Positions 25,127 to 33,939 of a stretch of 64,000 nt of DNA are shown one piece after another. Below the pieces are notes generated by a model. That model did not search any database. It was not told the DNA's origin and was given only the letters and a program-made list of their open reading frames with translations. The position numbers and the translations under genes are program-made. Within the stretch, counting starts at the first letter, position 1; each line of letters begins with the position of its first letter. This DNA comes from Gaiella occulta (GTDB taxonomy: Bacteria > Actinomycetota > Thermoleophilia > Gaiellales > Gaiellaceae), in the NCBI RefSeq assembly GCF_003351045.1, contig NZ_QQZY01000003.1:310001-374000 (forward strand), read 5' to 3'.

Positions 25127-26836
25127 ATGACACCTCGCCGCCCCTCCCACGGTCACCGTCTCCCCGAGCGAGCCGGAGTCCTCGCTCGCCTCCGTGGTCA
25201 CGGCCGCAGCATCGTCGTCCACGCCACGCTGGGGCTCGTGCTCACCGTTGCCGTCCTCGGCGTGCTCACCGTCTCCTCGCCCGACGCGAAGGCAAGCGAG
25301 ATCGCGGGGACGTGGGAGGGGGGTGGATATGCGCCGTTCAGCACGCTCGAGTGTCCGCATCCGTCGACGCAGTTCCAGCTCGTGAGCTCACCCGTGCGTG
25401 AGGGGTCGTACGCGGCCCGGTTCAGCATCACGGGGAACGACGTGTGGTCGAACGGGTCTGTTCGCTGCCTGGCGGCAAAGTACGACACCGGGGAGACGAC
25501 GGGGATGGACAAGTACTTCCGTCTCTCTGTTTACATCCCGAGCCCGGGGATCTCGAGCAACCTGATCTGGGAGCTCCATCACCCGAGCAGTCTCTACAAC
25601 CTGCCGGGTTGCGGGATCGCGCCGTTCGCGCTGACGACCGACGGCTCGAGGCTGCTGTTCCGGATCGCGACCGGCGACTGCAAGGTCGGGGCCGTCAACT
25701 GGAGCTACTGGGAGCCGAACATCGTGATTCCCGGGTTGAGCCCGTATCCGAAGGACACGTGGATCGACCTCGTGATCCATATCCGCTTCTCGGAGTCGGC
25801 GAACGGCCTCGTCGAGGTGTGGAACCGCGTGGGCGGCGGCTCGTGGCCGTCGTCGCCGCAGCTGACGCGGAGCAACATCCCGACGATGCCGTTCTCCAAT
25901 GCGACCGGGGTGCACGACGCGAAGCTGTACACCGAGATGGGCCTCTACCCCGGTGGTCCGTATAGCGGGAGCGACACGATCTATCTCGACGACTACCGGC
26001 GCGAGTCGTCGCTTGCCGCTGCCCTGGGATCTTCCGCCCCGGCCCCCGCCCCGGCTCCGGCTTCGGCGCCCGCGCCAACTCCGGCTTCGGCGCCCGCGCC
26101 GGCTCCGGCTTCGGCGCCCGCGCCGGCTCCGGCTCCGGCGAAGCCCACGGCGCCGGCCCGGCCGGCGACTCCGGCGACGAGCCCGAAGAGCGCTGCGGGC
26201 GCGACCGCCGTGCCCGCGGCTCCAGGCGGGTCGGAGGCTGCCGTGAGGCTTCTCGAGGTGAAGCCCTACGTGATCGAATGGGACGGACGGCTGTTCCCGA
26301 CCCCTGGTGCGTTTCGGTCGTACCTGATCGGGCTCGGCATCGACTGGTCGGCCTTCCTCGAGAGGCATCCCGCCGTCGCGTCGCGGGTGGCGCTGCCGTA
26401 TGTCAGCTGGGACGGCAGGCGGTTCTACGACCAGGCCTCGCTCGCTCGCCTTCTGGCCGCACAGAGGGTTTCCTACGGTGCCTGGGCGCTGCGCCACCCG
26501 CAGGCTGCGGCGATTCTCGCAGGTCAGCCCGCCTCTTCGGCGCCGCGGACAGCGGCCGTGGTGCTCGAGAAGCGCGTTGCTCTCACCTGGGAAGGCATCG
26601 GGTTCACGACCGCCGGCGGGCTGCGAACGTTCCTCGCGCAGCGAGGCATCGGCTGGGACGCGTTCCTGTCACGGCACCCGGCCGTCGCGCAGCGGCTCGG
26701 CCTCTCGTCGGTGAACATGGGCGGGGTGCAGATCTACACGCGGAGCGCTCTCTCGCGCTGGCTCGCGGCACACGGCGGCAGCCTTGCGAAATGGGTGCTC
26801 AAGCACCCCGGGGCCGCCGAGAGGTTGACGGCCTAG
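25127..26836 (+). CDS. Secreted polysaccharide-lyase-like protein with a Pro-Ala linker and four C-terminal WDG repeats
   Basis: A 569-residue exported protein with a membrane segment at about residues 30-50. Residues 60-300 resemble the concanavalin-like polysaccharide lyases (heparin lyase I type fold): YFRLSVYIPSPG, IWELHHPSS, PKDTWIDLVIHIRFS and a closing TIYLDDYRRE. A Pro/Ala linker built of PAPASAPA-type units spans about 303-364. The C-terminus has four repeats of about 41 residues with the pattern WDGxxF-x(5)-L-x(3)-L-x(4)-W-x(6)-HPxxAxxL (about 383-569). The repeats may bind the wall or a glycan. The lyase assignment rests on recalled family pattern. A related lyase gene follows 71 bases downstream. 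Confidence 0.75.
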   Translation: MTPRRPSHGHRLPERAGVLARLRGHGRSIVVHATLGLVLTVAVLGVLTVSSPDAKASEIAGTWEGGGYAPFSTLECPHPSTQFQLVSSPVREGSYAARFSITGNDVWSNGSVRCLAAKYDTGETTGMDKYFRLSVYIPSPGISSNLIWELHHPSSLYNLPGCGIAPFALTTDGSRLLFRIATGDCKVGAVNWSYWEPNIVIPGLSPYPKDTWIDLVIHIRFSESANGLVEVWNRVGGGSWPSSPQLTRSNIPTMPFSNATGVHDAKLYTEMGLYPGGPYSGSDTIYLDDYRRESSLAAALGSSAPAPAPAPASAPAPTPASAPAPAPASAPAPAPAPAKPTAPARPATPATSPKSAAGATAVPAAPGGSEAAVRLLEVKPYVIEWDGRLFPTPGAFRSYLIGLGIDWSAFLERHPAVASRVALPYVSWDGRRFYDQASLARLLAAQRVSYGAWALRHPQAAAILAGQPASSAPRTAAVVLEKRVALTWEGIGFTTAGGLRTFLAQRGIGWDAFLSRHPAVAQRLGLSSVNMGGVQIYTRSALSRWLAAHGGSLAKWVLKHPGAAERLTA

Positions 26837-26907
26837 CCGGCCCGTCTCGCCTTCCCGGCACGGATCGCCGCCGTCGTCCGTCCTCTTGCCGCTATAGTCC
26901 TGCGTCG

Positions 26908-27990
26908 ATGCGACTGGTCATCGCGGCCTTCGCCGCCCTCGCCGTGCTCGTCACCGGATCGGCGGCCTTCGCAGGCGGATCGGCCGGAATCCTGTGGAAC
27001 GGCTCGTTCGCCTCCGGCGTCGCCTCGTGGACGGACGTCCAGGCGAAGGACGGCGGGTTCACGATCGTGCCCGCGCCCGCGGGCCGGGCCGGCATGGCCG
27101 GACGGTTCGTGGTGCGACCCGGTGACGTGCCGATCGCTGCTTCGGGCGAGCGCGCCGAGGTGCTCAAGCAAACGGGTGAGCAAGCCGGCACGGTCTCGTT
27201 CTGGGCGTGGTCCGTCTACTTCGCTCCCGGCTCGTCGTCGAGCCCCGGCACCTCGTGGAACGTCTTCACGCAGTGGCACCAGTCGGGCCCGACCGGGGTG
27301 CAACCGCTTTCCTTCGAGATCACGAACGAGAGAGGGCGCGAATGGCTGCGGCTCCGCGTCTGGGGCGGAAACGCGGACAATCCCGTGCGGCGGGCATGGC
27401 GGCTGGCGCCGCTCGAGCGTGGACGCTGGTACGACTTCGCACTCGAGGTCGACTGGGCGCCTGACCAGTCCGGACGGGTCGCCGTCTGGCTCGACGGCCG
27501 CCAGGTCGTGCCGGAGACGCAGACACCAACCCTGTACACGGGACAGTCCGTGTATCTCAAGCAGGGGTTCTATCGCGCTCCTTCGAACGTCACGAGCGAG
27601 CTGTACATCGCCGGGACTCGACGCGGCGCATCGCTCCAGGACATCGGCATCACGCCCGTCAAGAAGGCGACGAAGGCGCCTTCGCGGCCCGCTCGCGCCA
27701 CGGCCGCGCCGGCGAGCAAGGTGCGGCCCGCGATCGTCGGCCTGCCGAAGCAGGGCACGGTCATCAGATCGTCACTCGGTATCTGGTCGAAGAAGCCGAC
27801 TCGCTACGCCTACCAGTGGCAGTGGAGCACCGACCGCGGCGCCACGTGGATGAACGTGAAGGGCGCCGTTCGGCGAACGTTCGACGTCAGTGCGACCTTC
27901 GTGGGAGCCAGCGTGCGAGTGGTCGTGACAGCCTCGAATGCGGCGGGGTCGACCCGTGCGGCCAGCAGGCCGGTCTCGCCGACGGCCTGA
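26908..27990 (+). CDS. Secreted polysaccharide-lyase-like protein with an Ig-like C-terminus
   Basis: A 360-residue protein. Signal peptide MRLVIAAFAALAVLVTGSAAFA. Residues about 25-255 fit the heparin-lyase-I/PF14099-type fold: SFWAWSVYFAPGSSS, WNVFTQWHQSG, RGRWYDFALEVDWAPD, VWLDGRQVVPE and LKQGFYR. After a basic Ala-rich linker, the last 85 residues form an Ig-like module related to those in the peroxidase (YQWQWSTDRG, VVVTASNAAGS). Same orientation as the preceding lyase and the following flippase. The polymer it cuts is unknown. It may act on the product of the adjacent capsule locus. Confidence 0.8.
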   Translation: MRLVIAAFAALAVLVTGSAAFAGGSAGILWNGSFASGVASWTDVQAKDGGFTIVPAPAGRAGMAGRFVVRPGDVPIAASGERAEVLKQTGEQAGTVSFWAWSVYFAPGSSSSPGTSWNVFTQWHQSGPTGVQPLSFEITNERGREWLRLRVWGGNADNPVRRAWRLAPLERGRWYDFALEVDWAPDQSGRVAVWLDGRQVVPETQTPTLYTGQSVYLKQGFYRAPSNVTSELYIAGTRRGASLQDIGITPVKKATKAPSRPARATAAPASKVRPAIVGLPKQGTVIRSSLGIWSKKPTRYAYQWQWSTDRGATWMNVKGAVRRTFDVSATFVGASVRVVVTASNAAGSTRAASRPVSPTA

Positions 27991-28085
27991 ACCCGGGACT
28001 TGCGCCGTGCTCGAAATCCGGGTTCTCTACGTCTAGGCGGTCGACCTCCAGGGCGATCGTCACATTCCCCGTGAAGGCGACCTGA

Positions 28086-29630
28086 GTGACCACCTCGAGA
28101 AACGAACCGCCGGGCGCAGACGCCGCTCCGGCCGACGAGGCGCCCGAGGGCGAAGGCGCCGCCCCGCCGTCGGCCGGGCACGCCGAGCAGAAGGAGATCG
28201 ACCGCAGGATCATGCGGGGCTCCGCGTGGATCGCGCTGAGCTACGGCGGCAGGCAGGCGCTGACGCTGATCTCGATGCTGGCACTCGTCCGCATCCTCGA
28301 TCCGAAGGCGTTCGGGCTGATGGCGCTCGCGACGACGATGCTCCTCGTGCTCGAGGCCGTGCACGAGTCGGGGCTCGCCTCGGCCCTCGTCTATCTCCGC
28401 TCGGACATCGAGCGCGCCGCCGGCACTGCTCTGGTCGTCTCGATACTCTCGTCGGTCGTCCTCTACGGCGCCTGCTTCCTCGTGGCTCCGCTGCTGGCGG
28501 ACGTCTTCCATGCTTCGACGCTCACCGACGTCCTCAGGGTGCTCTCGCTCATCGTCATCTTCCGCGCGTTCGCAATCGTGCCCGGGGCGATTCTCGAACG
28601 CGAGCTCAACTTCCGGGGCCGAGGTGCCGCCGAGCTGCTCGCCGCGTTCCTCCAGGCCACCGTCGCGATCGGTCTCGCGCTCGCCGGCGCCGGCGTCTGG
28701 AGCCTCGTCGTCGGCAACCTCGTGGCGGCCGCCACCACCGCCCTCGTCGTCTGGCTGATCATCCCCTGGCGCCCCTCCCCTCGGAAGGCCCAGTGGGGGG
28801 CGCTGCGACAGCTGTGGCGGTACAGCTGGTTCATGTCGGGCGCGAACATCCTCGTGCTCGCGAACAACACGATCGACAACGTCATCGTCGGCCGGATGCT
28901 CGGCGCCGCCCAGCTCGGCTACTACACCGTCACCTATCGCGTTGCGACCATGCCGGACGACGTGATCGGATACATCGTGGGGCGCGTGATGTTCCCCGTG
29001 TACTCGCGGCTGAACGAGGACAAGCAGGAGTTCGGCCGTGTCTACGTCCAGAACCTCCAGCGCATCGCGCTCCTTTCGCTGCCGGCGAGCGTCGGGGTAA
29101 TCGTCGCAGCGGAGCCGATCGTGCTGGGGCTGCTCGGCGCGAAGTGGTTGGCGGTCGTGACGCCGCTGCGCATCCTGGCGTCCTACGCGCTCGTGCGGGC
29201 AATCGTCGCCCCTACCGGAGAGGTGTTCAAGGGCGCCGGCAAGCCCTACCTGCTCACCGCCTTCAGCGCCCTGCACCTCTCGCTGTCGACCCTGTGCCTG
29301 CTGGTCCTCGTTCCGCGCTACCGGCTGAACGGTGCAGCCATCGGCATGCTCGCCCCGATGGTCGCCGTCGGCGTCGGGGTGTTCATCGTCGGGTTGCGGT
29401 TGCTCCAGGTCGAGCTCCCAAAGGTCGTGAGAGCACTCCTGCCCTCCTACGTCTGTGCCGGCATCCTCGCGCTGGCATTGCTGGCGCTCCTTCCCGTCGC
29501 GGGCACGCTGTCGCCCGCGATCGGGCTCGTGATGCTCGTCGCCGCGGGGATCTGCGTGTACGTCGCCAGTACCGCCGTCTTCGCACGGAGCGTCGTCGTC
29601 CCGATGTGGGCGGGGTTGCGTCGTGCCTGA
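28086..29630 (+). CDS. Wzx-type polysaccharide flippase (lipopolysaccharide biosynthesis family)
   Basis: A 514-residue multi-spanning protein of the polysaccharide transporter (WzxC) family, which moves lipid-linked repeat units to the outside. The cytoplasmic N-terminus is about 35 residues of acidic Ala/Pro sequence, then IMRGSAWIALSYGGRQALTL starts the first helix. Family-like segments include YSWFMSGANILVLANNTIDN and GRMLGAAQLGYYTVTYRVA. The GTG 28086 start lies 95 bases after the lyase stop. The downstream alginate-lyase-like gene overlaps its stop by 8 bases, so the two are co-transcribed. Confidence 0.88.
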   Translation: MTTSRNEPPGADAAPADEAPEGEGAAPPSAGHAEQKEIDRRIMRGSAWIALSYGGRQALTLISMLALVRILDPKAFGLMALATTMLLVLEAVHESGLASALVYLRSDIERAAGTALVVSILSSVVLYGACFLVAPLLADVFHASTLTDVLRVLSLIVIFRAFAIVPGAILERELNFRGRGAAELLAAFLQATVAIGLALAGAGVWSLVVGNLVAAATTALVVWLIIPWRPSPRKAQWGALRQLWRYSWFMSGANILVLANNTIDNVIVGRMLGAAQLGYYTVTYRVATMPDDVIGYIVGRVMFPVYSRLNEDKQEFGRVYVQNLQRIALLSLPASVGVIVAAEPIVLGLLGAKWLAVVTPLRILASYALVRAIVAPTGEVFKGAGKPYLLTAFSALHLSLSTLCLLVLVPRYRLNGAAIGMLAPMVAVGVGVFIVGLRLLQVELPKVVRALLPSYVCAGILALALLALLPVAGTLSPAIGLVMLVAAGICVYVASTAVFARSVVVPMWAGLRRA

Positions 29631-30915
29631 GGGGCGCACGCGATTCGCCGTCTGGCGACGGCGGGCCCTGGGTGTGCTCGCGGTCGTGGCTGTCACAGGG
29701 CTGGGAGCCGCGGCAGCCGGGGCCGGCGGCTCGGCAGCGCGGGGAGGGACGACATCGCGGGCGGGGGCCGCGCCACCGGCTGCCAGCTGGCTGTTCTCGT
29801 CGTCCGAGATCGTGCGGATACGTGCCAACGTCAGGACGAAGCCGTGGTCGAAGCTTGCCTGGCAGCAAACGCTGAAGAACGCCGACTCGGCGCTGTCGGC
29901 GTCACCACACCCGGCGGATCCCAGACGCGACTACCGCGACCGGGGCGACCCCTCGTGCCCCGACGGTGCCGTCGGCTGGTACTGCGGCCTCTATCTTCCC
30001 GGTCTAGAGGACGGGCGCCACGCCCGGAATCTCGCGATGGCCTACACCGTCACCGGGAACCGCGCCTACGCGCTCAAGTCGAAGGAGTTCCTCCTCGCAT
30101 GGGCGCGAACGTACTCTCCGCTGCCCGCGACGTCGATGATCGGCCACTACATCGCCGAGGTCGGCGGGATCACGTTGAAGAGCTTCCAGGCGTACGCGCT
30201 CGTCCAGGACGTCTTCTCACCTGCCGAGCGGCAGGTGTTCACGCGGTGGGCCGCCGCGTTCGTCGACCGCGGCAAGCGGCAGGCGGACGCGGCACGCGAC
30301 GAGCCCTGGGTGCCGCAGGCCCCGTGGGGCAACTCCGCGACCTGGGCGCGGTCGATGGCGGTTCTGGCCGCGGCGGTCGTGGGCGGGCGGACGCTCCGAC
30401 AGACGCTCGACTGGAACTGGGCGCACACCACCACGCGCGGGAAGGACTACGGCTGGAAGGCCCTGATCGAGGGCGTCATGTATCCCGGCGGCAAGATGGT
30501 CGAGGAAGATGTTCGCCAGTCCGTGTTCTACGCGCTCTTCACCCTGCAGCCGCTGATGCTGATCGCGGACGTCGCCCAGCACGTCGGGTATCGACACAAC
30601 CTGTGGACGTTCCGCCCGGTGCCGACGAAGGGCATCCTCGCCGCGATCGCGTACTACGCGCCGTACCTGCAGGGCCGGGTCTCCGGTTACCCCGCCTACA
30701 CCGAACCGACGGGCCGCACCCCCGCTGACATCGCGGCCGCGAACCGGAGCGTGCTCGAGAACGCGGCGAACGACGTCCCGGGCTCGGCGCTTCTGCGGCG
30801 CATCGTCGCCTACGGCGGCCCCGGCGTCCGCGGCACGAACGATGACCCGTACATCGTCGGGTACAACGCGGTCACGGCGGGCATCGGCGACGCGCTCGCG
30901 CGCGCGTCTCGCTAG
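29623..30915 (+). CDS. Secreted alginate-lyase-like protein
   Basis: A 430-residue exported protein (signal segment around residues 12-35, then an Ala/Gly-rich region). The rest has the helical alginate lyase (PL5-like) pattern: LFSSSEIVRIRANV, YRDRGDPSCPDG, GLEDGRHARNLAMAYTVTGN, YALKSKEFLLAWA and APWGNSATWARSMAV, where the Asn-x-x-x-Trp segment stands in the usual active-site region. The GTG start overlaps the flippase stop by 8 bases, tying degradation or trimming of the polymer to its export. The substrate is not determined. Confidence 0.8.
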   Translation: MPEGRTRFAVWRRRALGVLAVVAVTGLGAAAAGAGGSAARGGTTSRAGAAPPAASWLFSSSEIVRIRANVRTKPWSKLAWQQTLKNADSALSASPHPADPRRDYRDRGDPSCPDGAVGWYCGLYLPGLEDGRHARNLAMAYTVTGNRAYALKSKEFLLAWARTYSPLPATSMIGHYIAEVGGITLKSFQAYALVQDVFSPAERQVFTRWAAAFVDRGKRQADAARDEPWVPQAPWGNSATWARSMAVLAAAVVGGRTLRQTLDWNWAHTTTRGKDYGWKALIEGVMYPGGKMVEEDVRQSVFYALFTLQPLMLIADVAQHVGYRHNLWTFRPVPTKGILAAIAYYAPYLQGRVSGYPAYTEPTGRTPADIAAANRSVLENAANDVPGSALLRRIVAYGGPGVRGTNDDPYIVGYNAVTAGIGDALARASR

Positions 30916-30992
30916 CTAACAGTCGCCACTGGCTTGCCGCGCGAAAATCGTTCAAGCTGGAAGCGACCGCGTCACGTAGGCTCCCGCGAGGT

Positions 30993-31892
30993 TTGGGTTT
31001 GCCCGACAACGAATCGATGCTCAGGATCATCTCGGGCTGGCCGAGGGTGGCCGACCGACTCGCGTACCGGCTCCCCGCCGACCGGCGCGCGCGGGTGCTT
31101 CGGCGCCTGCGGGAGCGGGAGTTCAATCGCTTCGTCGAGCGGCGGATCGGGCCGAGCTATCGCCCGGTGCCGCTCGGGCCCGTGCCTGCGCCGGAGCTCG
31201 TCGGGCAGACGTCGGCGATGCTCCCGGAGGACGCCGCCGTCGCGGCGGCGCCGGACGAGTACTTCGGCGGCGCCTATCTCGGCGTGCTGCTGTTCCTCAA
31301 CCTGCTCGAGCGGAACGGCTTCAACCTGCGCAACGTCGGCTCGGTGTTCGAGCTCGGCTGCGGCTCGGGCAAGCTCATCCGGCTCTTCCGCTGCATCGGC
31401 GGCGCTCGGCTCGTGGGGTCGGACGTCAACCCGGCGCAGATCGAGTGGGCGCAGGCGCACGTGCCGGGCGTCGAGTTCCACGTCAACGAGCTCGCGCCGC
31501 CGCTGGCGTTCGCGGCCGGTGACGAGTTCGACCTCGCATACGCGGCATCGGTGTTCACCCACATCCCGCTCGACGCGCAGGAGGGCTGGATCGCGGAGAT
31601 CGCGCGGGTTGTCCGCCCCGGCGGCTACTTCCTGTGCACGCTCGCCGGCAACGCCCACGCCGCTCGGCAGCTCTCCACCAAGCAGCGCGAGCAGCTCGAG
31701 CGGGACGGGAGCTTCACGCTCTCACCGGACGACGAGGGCGCCTCCTACGCGACGCAGCAGACGCAGCAGTGTGACGTGTTCCAGACACGGCGCGCCGTCA
31801 TCGACGCGTTCGCGCCCTACTGGGAGATCCGCGACTACGTCACCGACCCGACCGGCCAGGACAACCTCGTCCTGCGCAAGCCGCGCGGCTGA
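30993..31892 (+). CDS. Class I SAM-dependent methyltransferase
   Basis: A protein of about 299 residues with a Rossmann methyltransferase core. Motif I is FELGCGSGKLIRLF, motif II region GSDVNPAQIEWAQ, and motif IV region FDLAYAASVFTHIP, followed by IARVVRPGGYFLC. The substrate may be a sugar or lipid given the capsule context, but nothing specific is seen. TTG 30993 gives the longest frame; ATG 31017 (MLRIISGW) is an equally good start. It converges with the amidotransferase gene 3 bases away. Confidence 0.85.
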   Translation: MGLPDNESMLRIISGWPRVADRLAYRLPADRRARVLRRLREREFNRFVERRIGPSYRPVPLGPVPAPELVGQTSAMLPEDAAVAAAPDEYFGGAYLGVLLFLNLLERNGFNLRNVGSVFELGCGSGKLIRLFRCIGGARLVGSDVNPAQIEWAQAHVPGVEFHVNELAPPLAFAAGDEFDLAYAASVFTHIPLDAQEGWIAEIARVVRPGGYFLCTLAGNAHAARQLSTKQREQLERDGSFTLSPDDEGASYATQQTQQCDVFQTRRAVIDAFAPYWEIRDYVTDPTGQDNLVLRKPRG

Positions 31893-31895
31893 CGG

Positions 31896-33815
31896 TCAGG
31901 CGGCCGAGCGCTCCGGCATCGGCTCCAGGCGGCGGACGGCGTCGCGCGCCGAACGCGACGTCGTGGGCGAGAACGCAGACCGCTCGGGCGCCTGCAGGCG
32001 AGCAGGGTCGACGAAGAGCTGAAGCCACCGCTCGATGATGAACGCGCGCCAGAGCTCGGCCGCGTGATTCTCCCCGCCCCGATGCGCCTCGAGCTGGGCG
32101 CGGAGAGCGGCCTGGTCGAAGTAGGGCCGGGATGCGAGCTGCTCGGACGAGAACGCATCGTCCATCAACTCGCCGAGCCGTCCCCGCATCCAGTGGGACT
32201 CGTCGGTCGCGAAGCCCTGCTTGCGCTTGCGGTCGACGACCTCTCCCGGGAGCAGGGAACGCACCGCTTCGCGGAGCGTCCACTTCGTGTAGCCCTGCCG
32301 CACGTGGTCTTCGGGCTCGAACGCCAAGCCGCACTCGATGACGCGGTAGTCGAGGAACGGGTTCCGCGACTCGAGCGCAACTGCCATCGTGTTGCGGTCG
32401 AGCTGGTGGTTGTACATCGGGAGCGGCTGTGTCATGAGCCCGTAGAGATGGTGGTCGGCGAGGCTCCGGTCGGGTAGTGGAGGCGCTGAAGGGCTCCGCA
32501 GCCACGCCGGCGGTCGTCGTGCGCGAATGCGGGCGGGGAGGAAGACCTTGATCGCCTCCTTGACGGAGTGCAGCAGTGGCGCTCCCTGGACGCTGCTGCG
32601 GAAGCGCGCCTCTCTGATCGCACGCCCGAAACGGCCCCGTGTGAGCGACGTGTAGAAGAGCCCCGGGTACAGCAGGTACTCGTAGCCGGCGAGCGCCTCG
32701 TCGCCTCCCTGTCCGTCGAGCAGCACGGTGACCCCGCTCGCGCGAGCGAGGGTGGAGAGCTTCCAGTGGCCGTAGACCGCAGCGCTGTGGAACGGCTCGT
32801 CCATGTGCCACAGGACATGGTCGAGGTTGGAGAGCAGGTCTTCCTCCCGGGGGTAGAAGTCGGTGTTCGGCGCTCCGGTCATCTCCAGCACCCGCTCGAT
32901 GTACGGCCACTCGTCGATGCGTGGGTCGTCGCACCGCGACGAAAAAGTCTGTGCCGGCTCCAGGCCGTCCTTGCGCCGGAGCATCGTCGCGATCGCGGTC
33001 ACGGCCGACGAATCGAGCCCGCCGGACACCGTCGTCCCGACCGGAACGTCGCTGCGCAACCTGAGCGCGACAGCGTCGACGAGTCGCTCGCGGAGCGCGT
33101 CGACCGGCGTCGTGCCTGCGAGATCGGCCGGCGCGGGCTCGTACCAGCGCGTCGGCTCGGGGACGTTGCGTCCCTGCCCGACCACGAGGAAGCTCCCTGC
33201 TGGGAGCTGGTAGATCCCTTCGAACATCGTCTCCGACGTGTGGTCGGTGATTCCGAAGGCGAGGAAGTCGGTGACGCGGGCATCGTTCGGCTTGCGCGGC
33301 ACGGCCTCGTCCACGAACAGCGCCTTGATCTCCGAGGCGAACCGGAAGCGGTCGTCGACGACCGTGTAGTACATCGGTTTGACGCCGAAGCGGTCGCGGG
33401 CGCAGAAGAGCTCTTGCCGCTCGCGGTCCCAGACGGCGAACGCGAACATGCCGTTGAGGCGCTTCAGCGAGTCGGCGCCCCACTGCGCGTACGCGGCGAG
33501 CAGCACCTCCGTGTCGCAGGTCGTGTGGAACACGTGGCCGAGCCCCTCCAGGTCGGCCGTCAGCTCCTTGAAGTTGTAGATCTCGCCGTTGAACGTGATC
33601 CACAACCGTTCGTCGGGGGTCGACATCGGCTGATGTCCGGCGGTCGAGAGGTCCAGGATCGAGAGCCGACGATGACCGAGGACTGCGGGAGGCGAGACGA
33701 GCATGCCCGCGTCGTCCGGCCCGCGGTGCGAGAGCATGTCCGTCATCTGCGCGACGACCTCCTCGTCGGGCGGCCTGTTCCCGCGAAGGTCGAAGCTACC
33801 GGCGATGCCGCACAT
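31896..33815 (-). CDS. asnB: AsnB-type glutamine-hydrolysing amidotransferase (first copy)
   Basis: A 639-residue class II amidotransferase. ATG 33815 gives MCGIAGS, putting the glutaminase nucleophile at Cys2. The glutaminase domain shows LSHRGPDD, GHRRLSILDLS and NGEIYNFKEL. The synthetase domain has the PP-loop SGGLDSSAVTAIA, and later LLDGQGGDEALAGYEY. In capsule clusters such proteins often amidate sugar acids or modify the polymer instead of making asparagine, so its role here is open. Upstream frame extends to 33959 but the catalytic Cys fixes the start. It is divergent from the GT4 gene at 33940. Confidence 0.92.
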   Translation of the reverse strand: MCGIAGSFDLRGNRPPDEEVVAQMTDMLSHRGPDDAGMLVSPPAVLGHRRLSILDLSTAGHQPMSTPDERLWITFNGEIYNFKELTADLEGLGHVFHTTCDTEVLLAAYAQWGADSLKRLNGMFAFAVWDRERQELFCARDRFGVKPMYYTVVDDRFRFASEIKALFVDEAVPRKPNDARVTDFLAFGITDHTSETMFEGIYQLPAGSFLVVGQGRNVPEPTRWYEPAPADLAGTTPVDALRERLVDAVALRLRSDVPVGTTVSGGLDSSAVTAIATMLRRKDGLEPAQTFSSRCDDPRIDEWPYIERVLEMTGAPNTDFYPREEDLLSNLDHVLWHMDEPFHSAAVYGHWKLSTLARASGVTVLLDGQGGDEALAGYEYLLYPGLFYTSLTRGRFGRAIREARFRSSVQGAPLLHSVKEAIKVFLPARIRARRPPAWLRSPSAPPLPDRSLADHHLYGLMTQPLPMYNHQLDRNTMAVALESRNPFLDYRVIECGLAFEPEDHVRQGYTKWTLREAVRSLLPGEVVDRKRKQGFATDESHWMRGRLGELMDDAFSSEQLASRPYFDQAALRAQLEAHRGGENHAAELWRAFIIERWLQLFVDPARLQAPERSAFSPTTSRSARDAVRRLEPMPERSAA

Positions 33816-33939
33816 CGTGTCCCCCCGATCCTCGCTGTTCGCCACCCGAACGTAGCTGAATCCGGCCTCTGCCGGAGCACCGCTTCCGTCCCGGAGGCGC
33901 CGGTAGTGTGTGCGTGGTGACCGCAGCGAATGTTGCCAT

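Noticed and set aside
26035-26220. Repeats of PAPASAPA-type sequence as a possible recombination site or CRISPR-like array
   Set aside because: They are a simple Pro/Ala linker in frame, with no constant spacer structure.
31896-33815. Assigning asparagine biosynthesis to the first AsnB-type protein
   Set aside because: The fold supports an amidotransferase, but the capsule context makes asparagine synthesis uncertain, so the substrate was left open.
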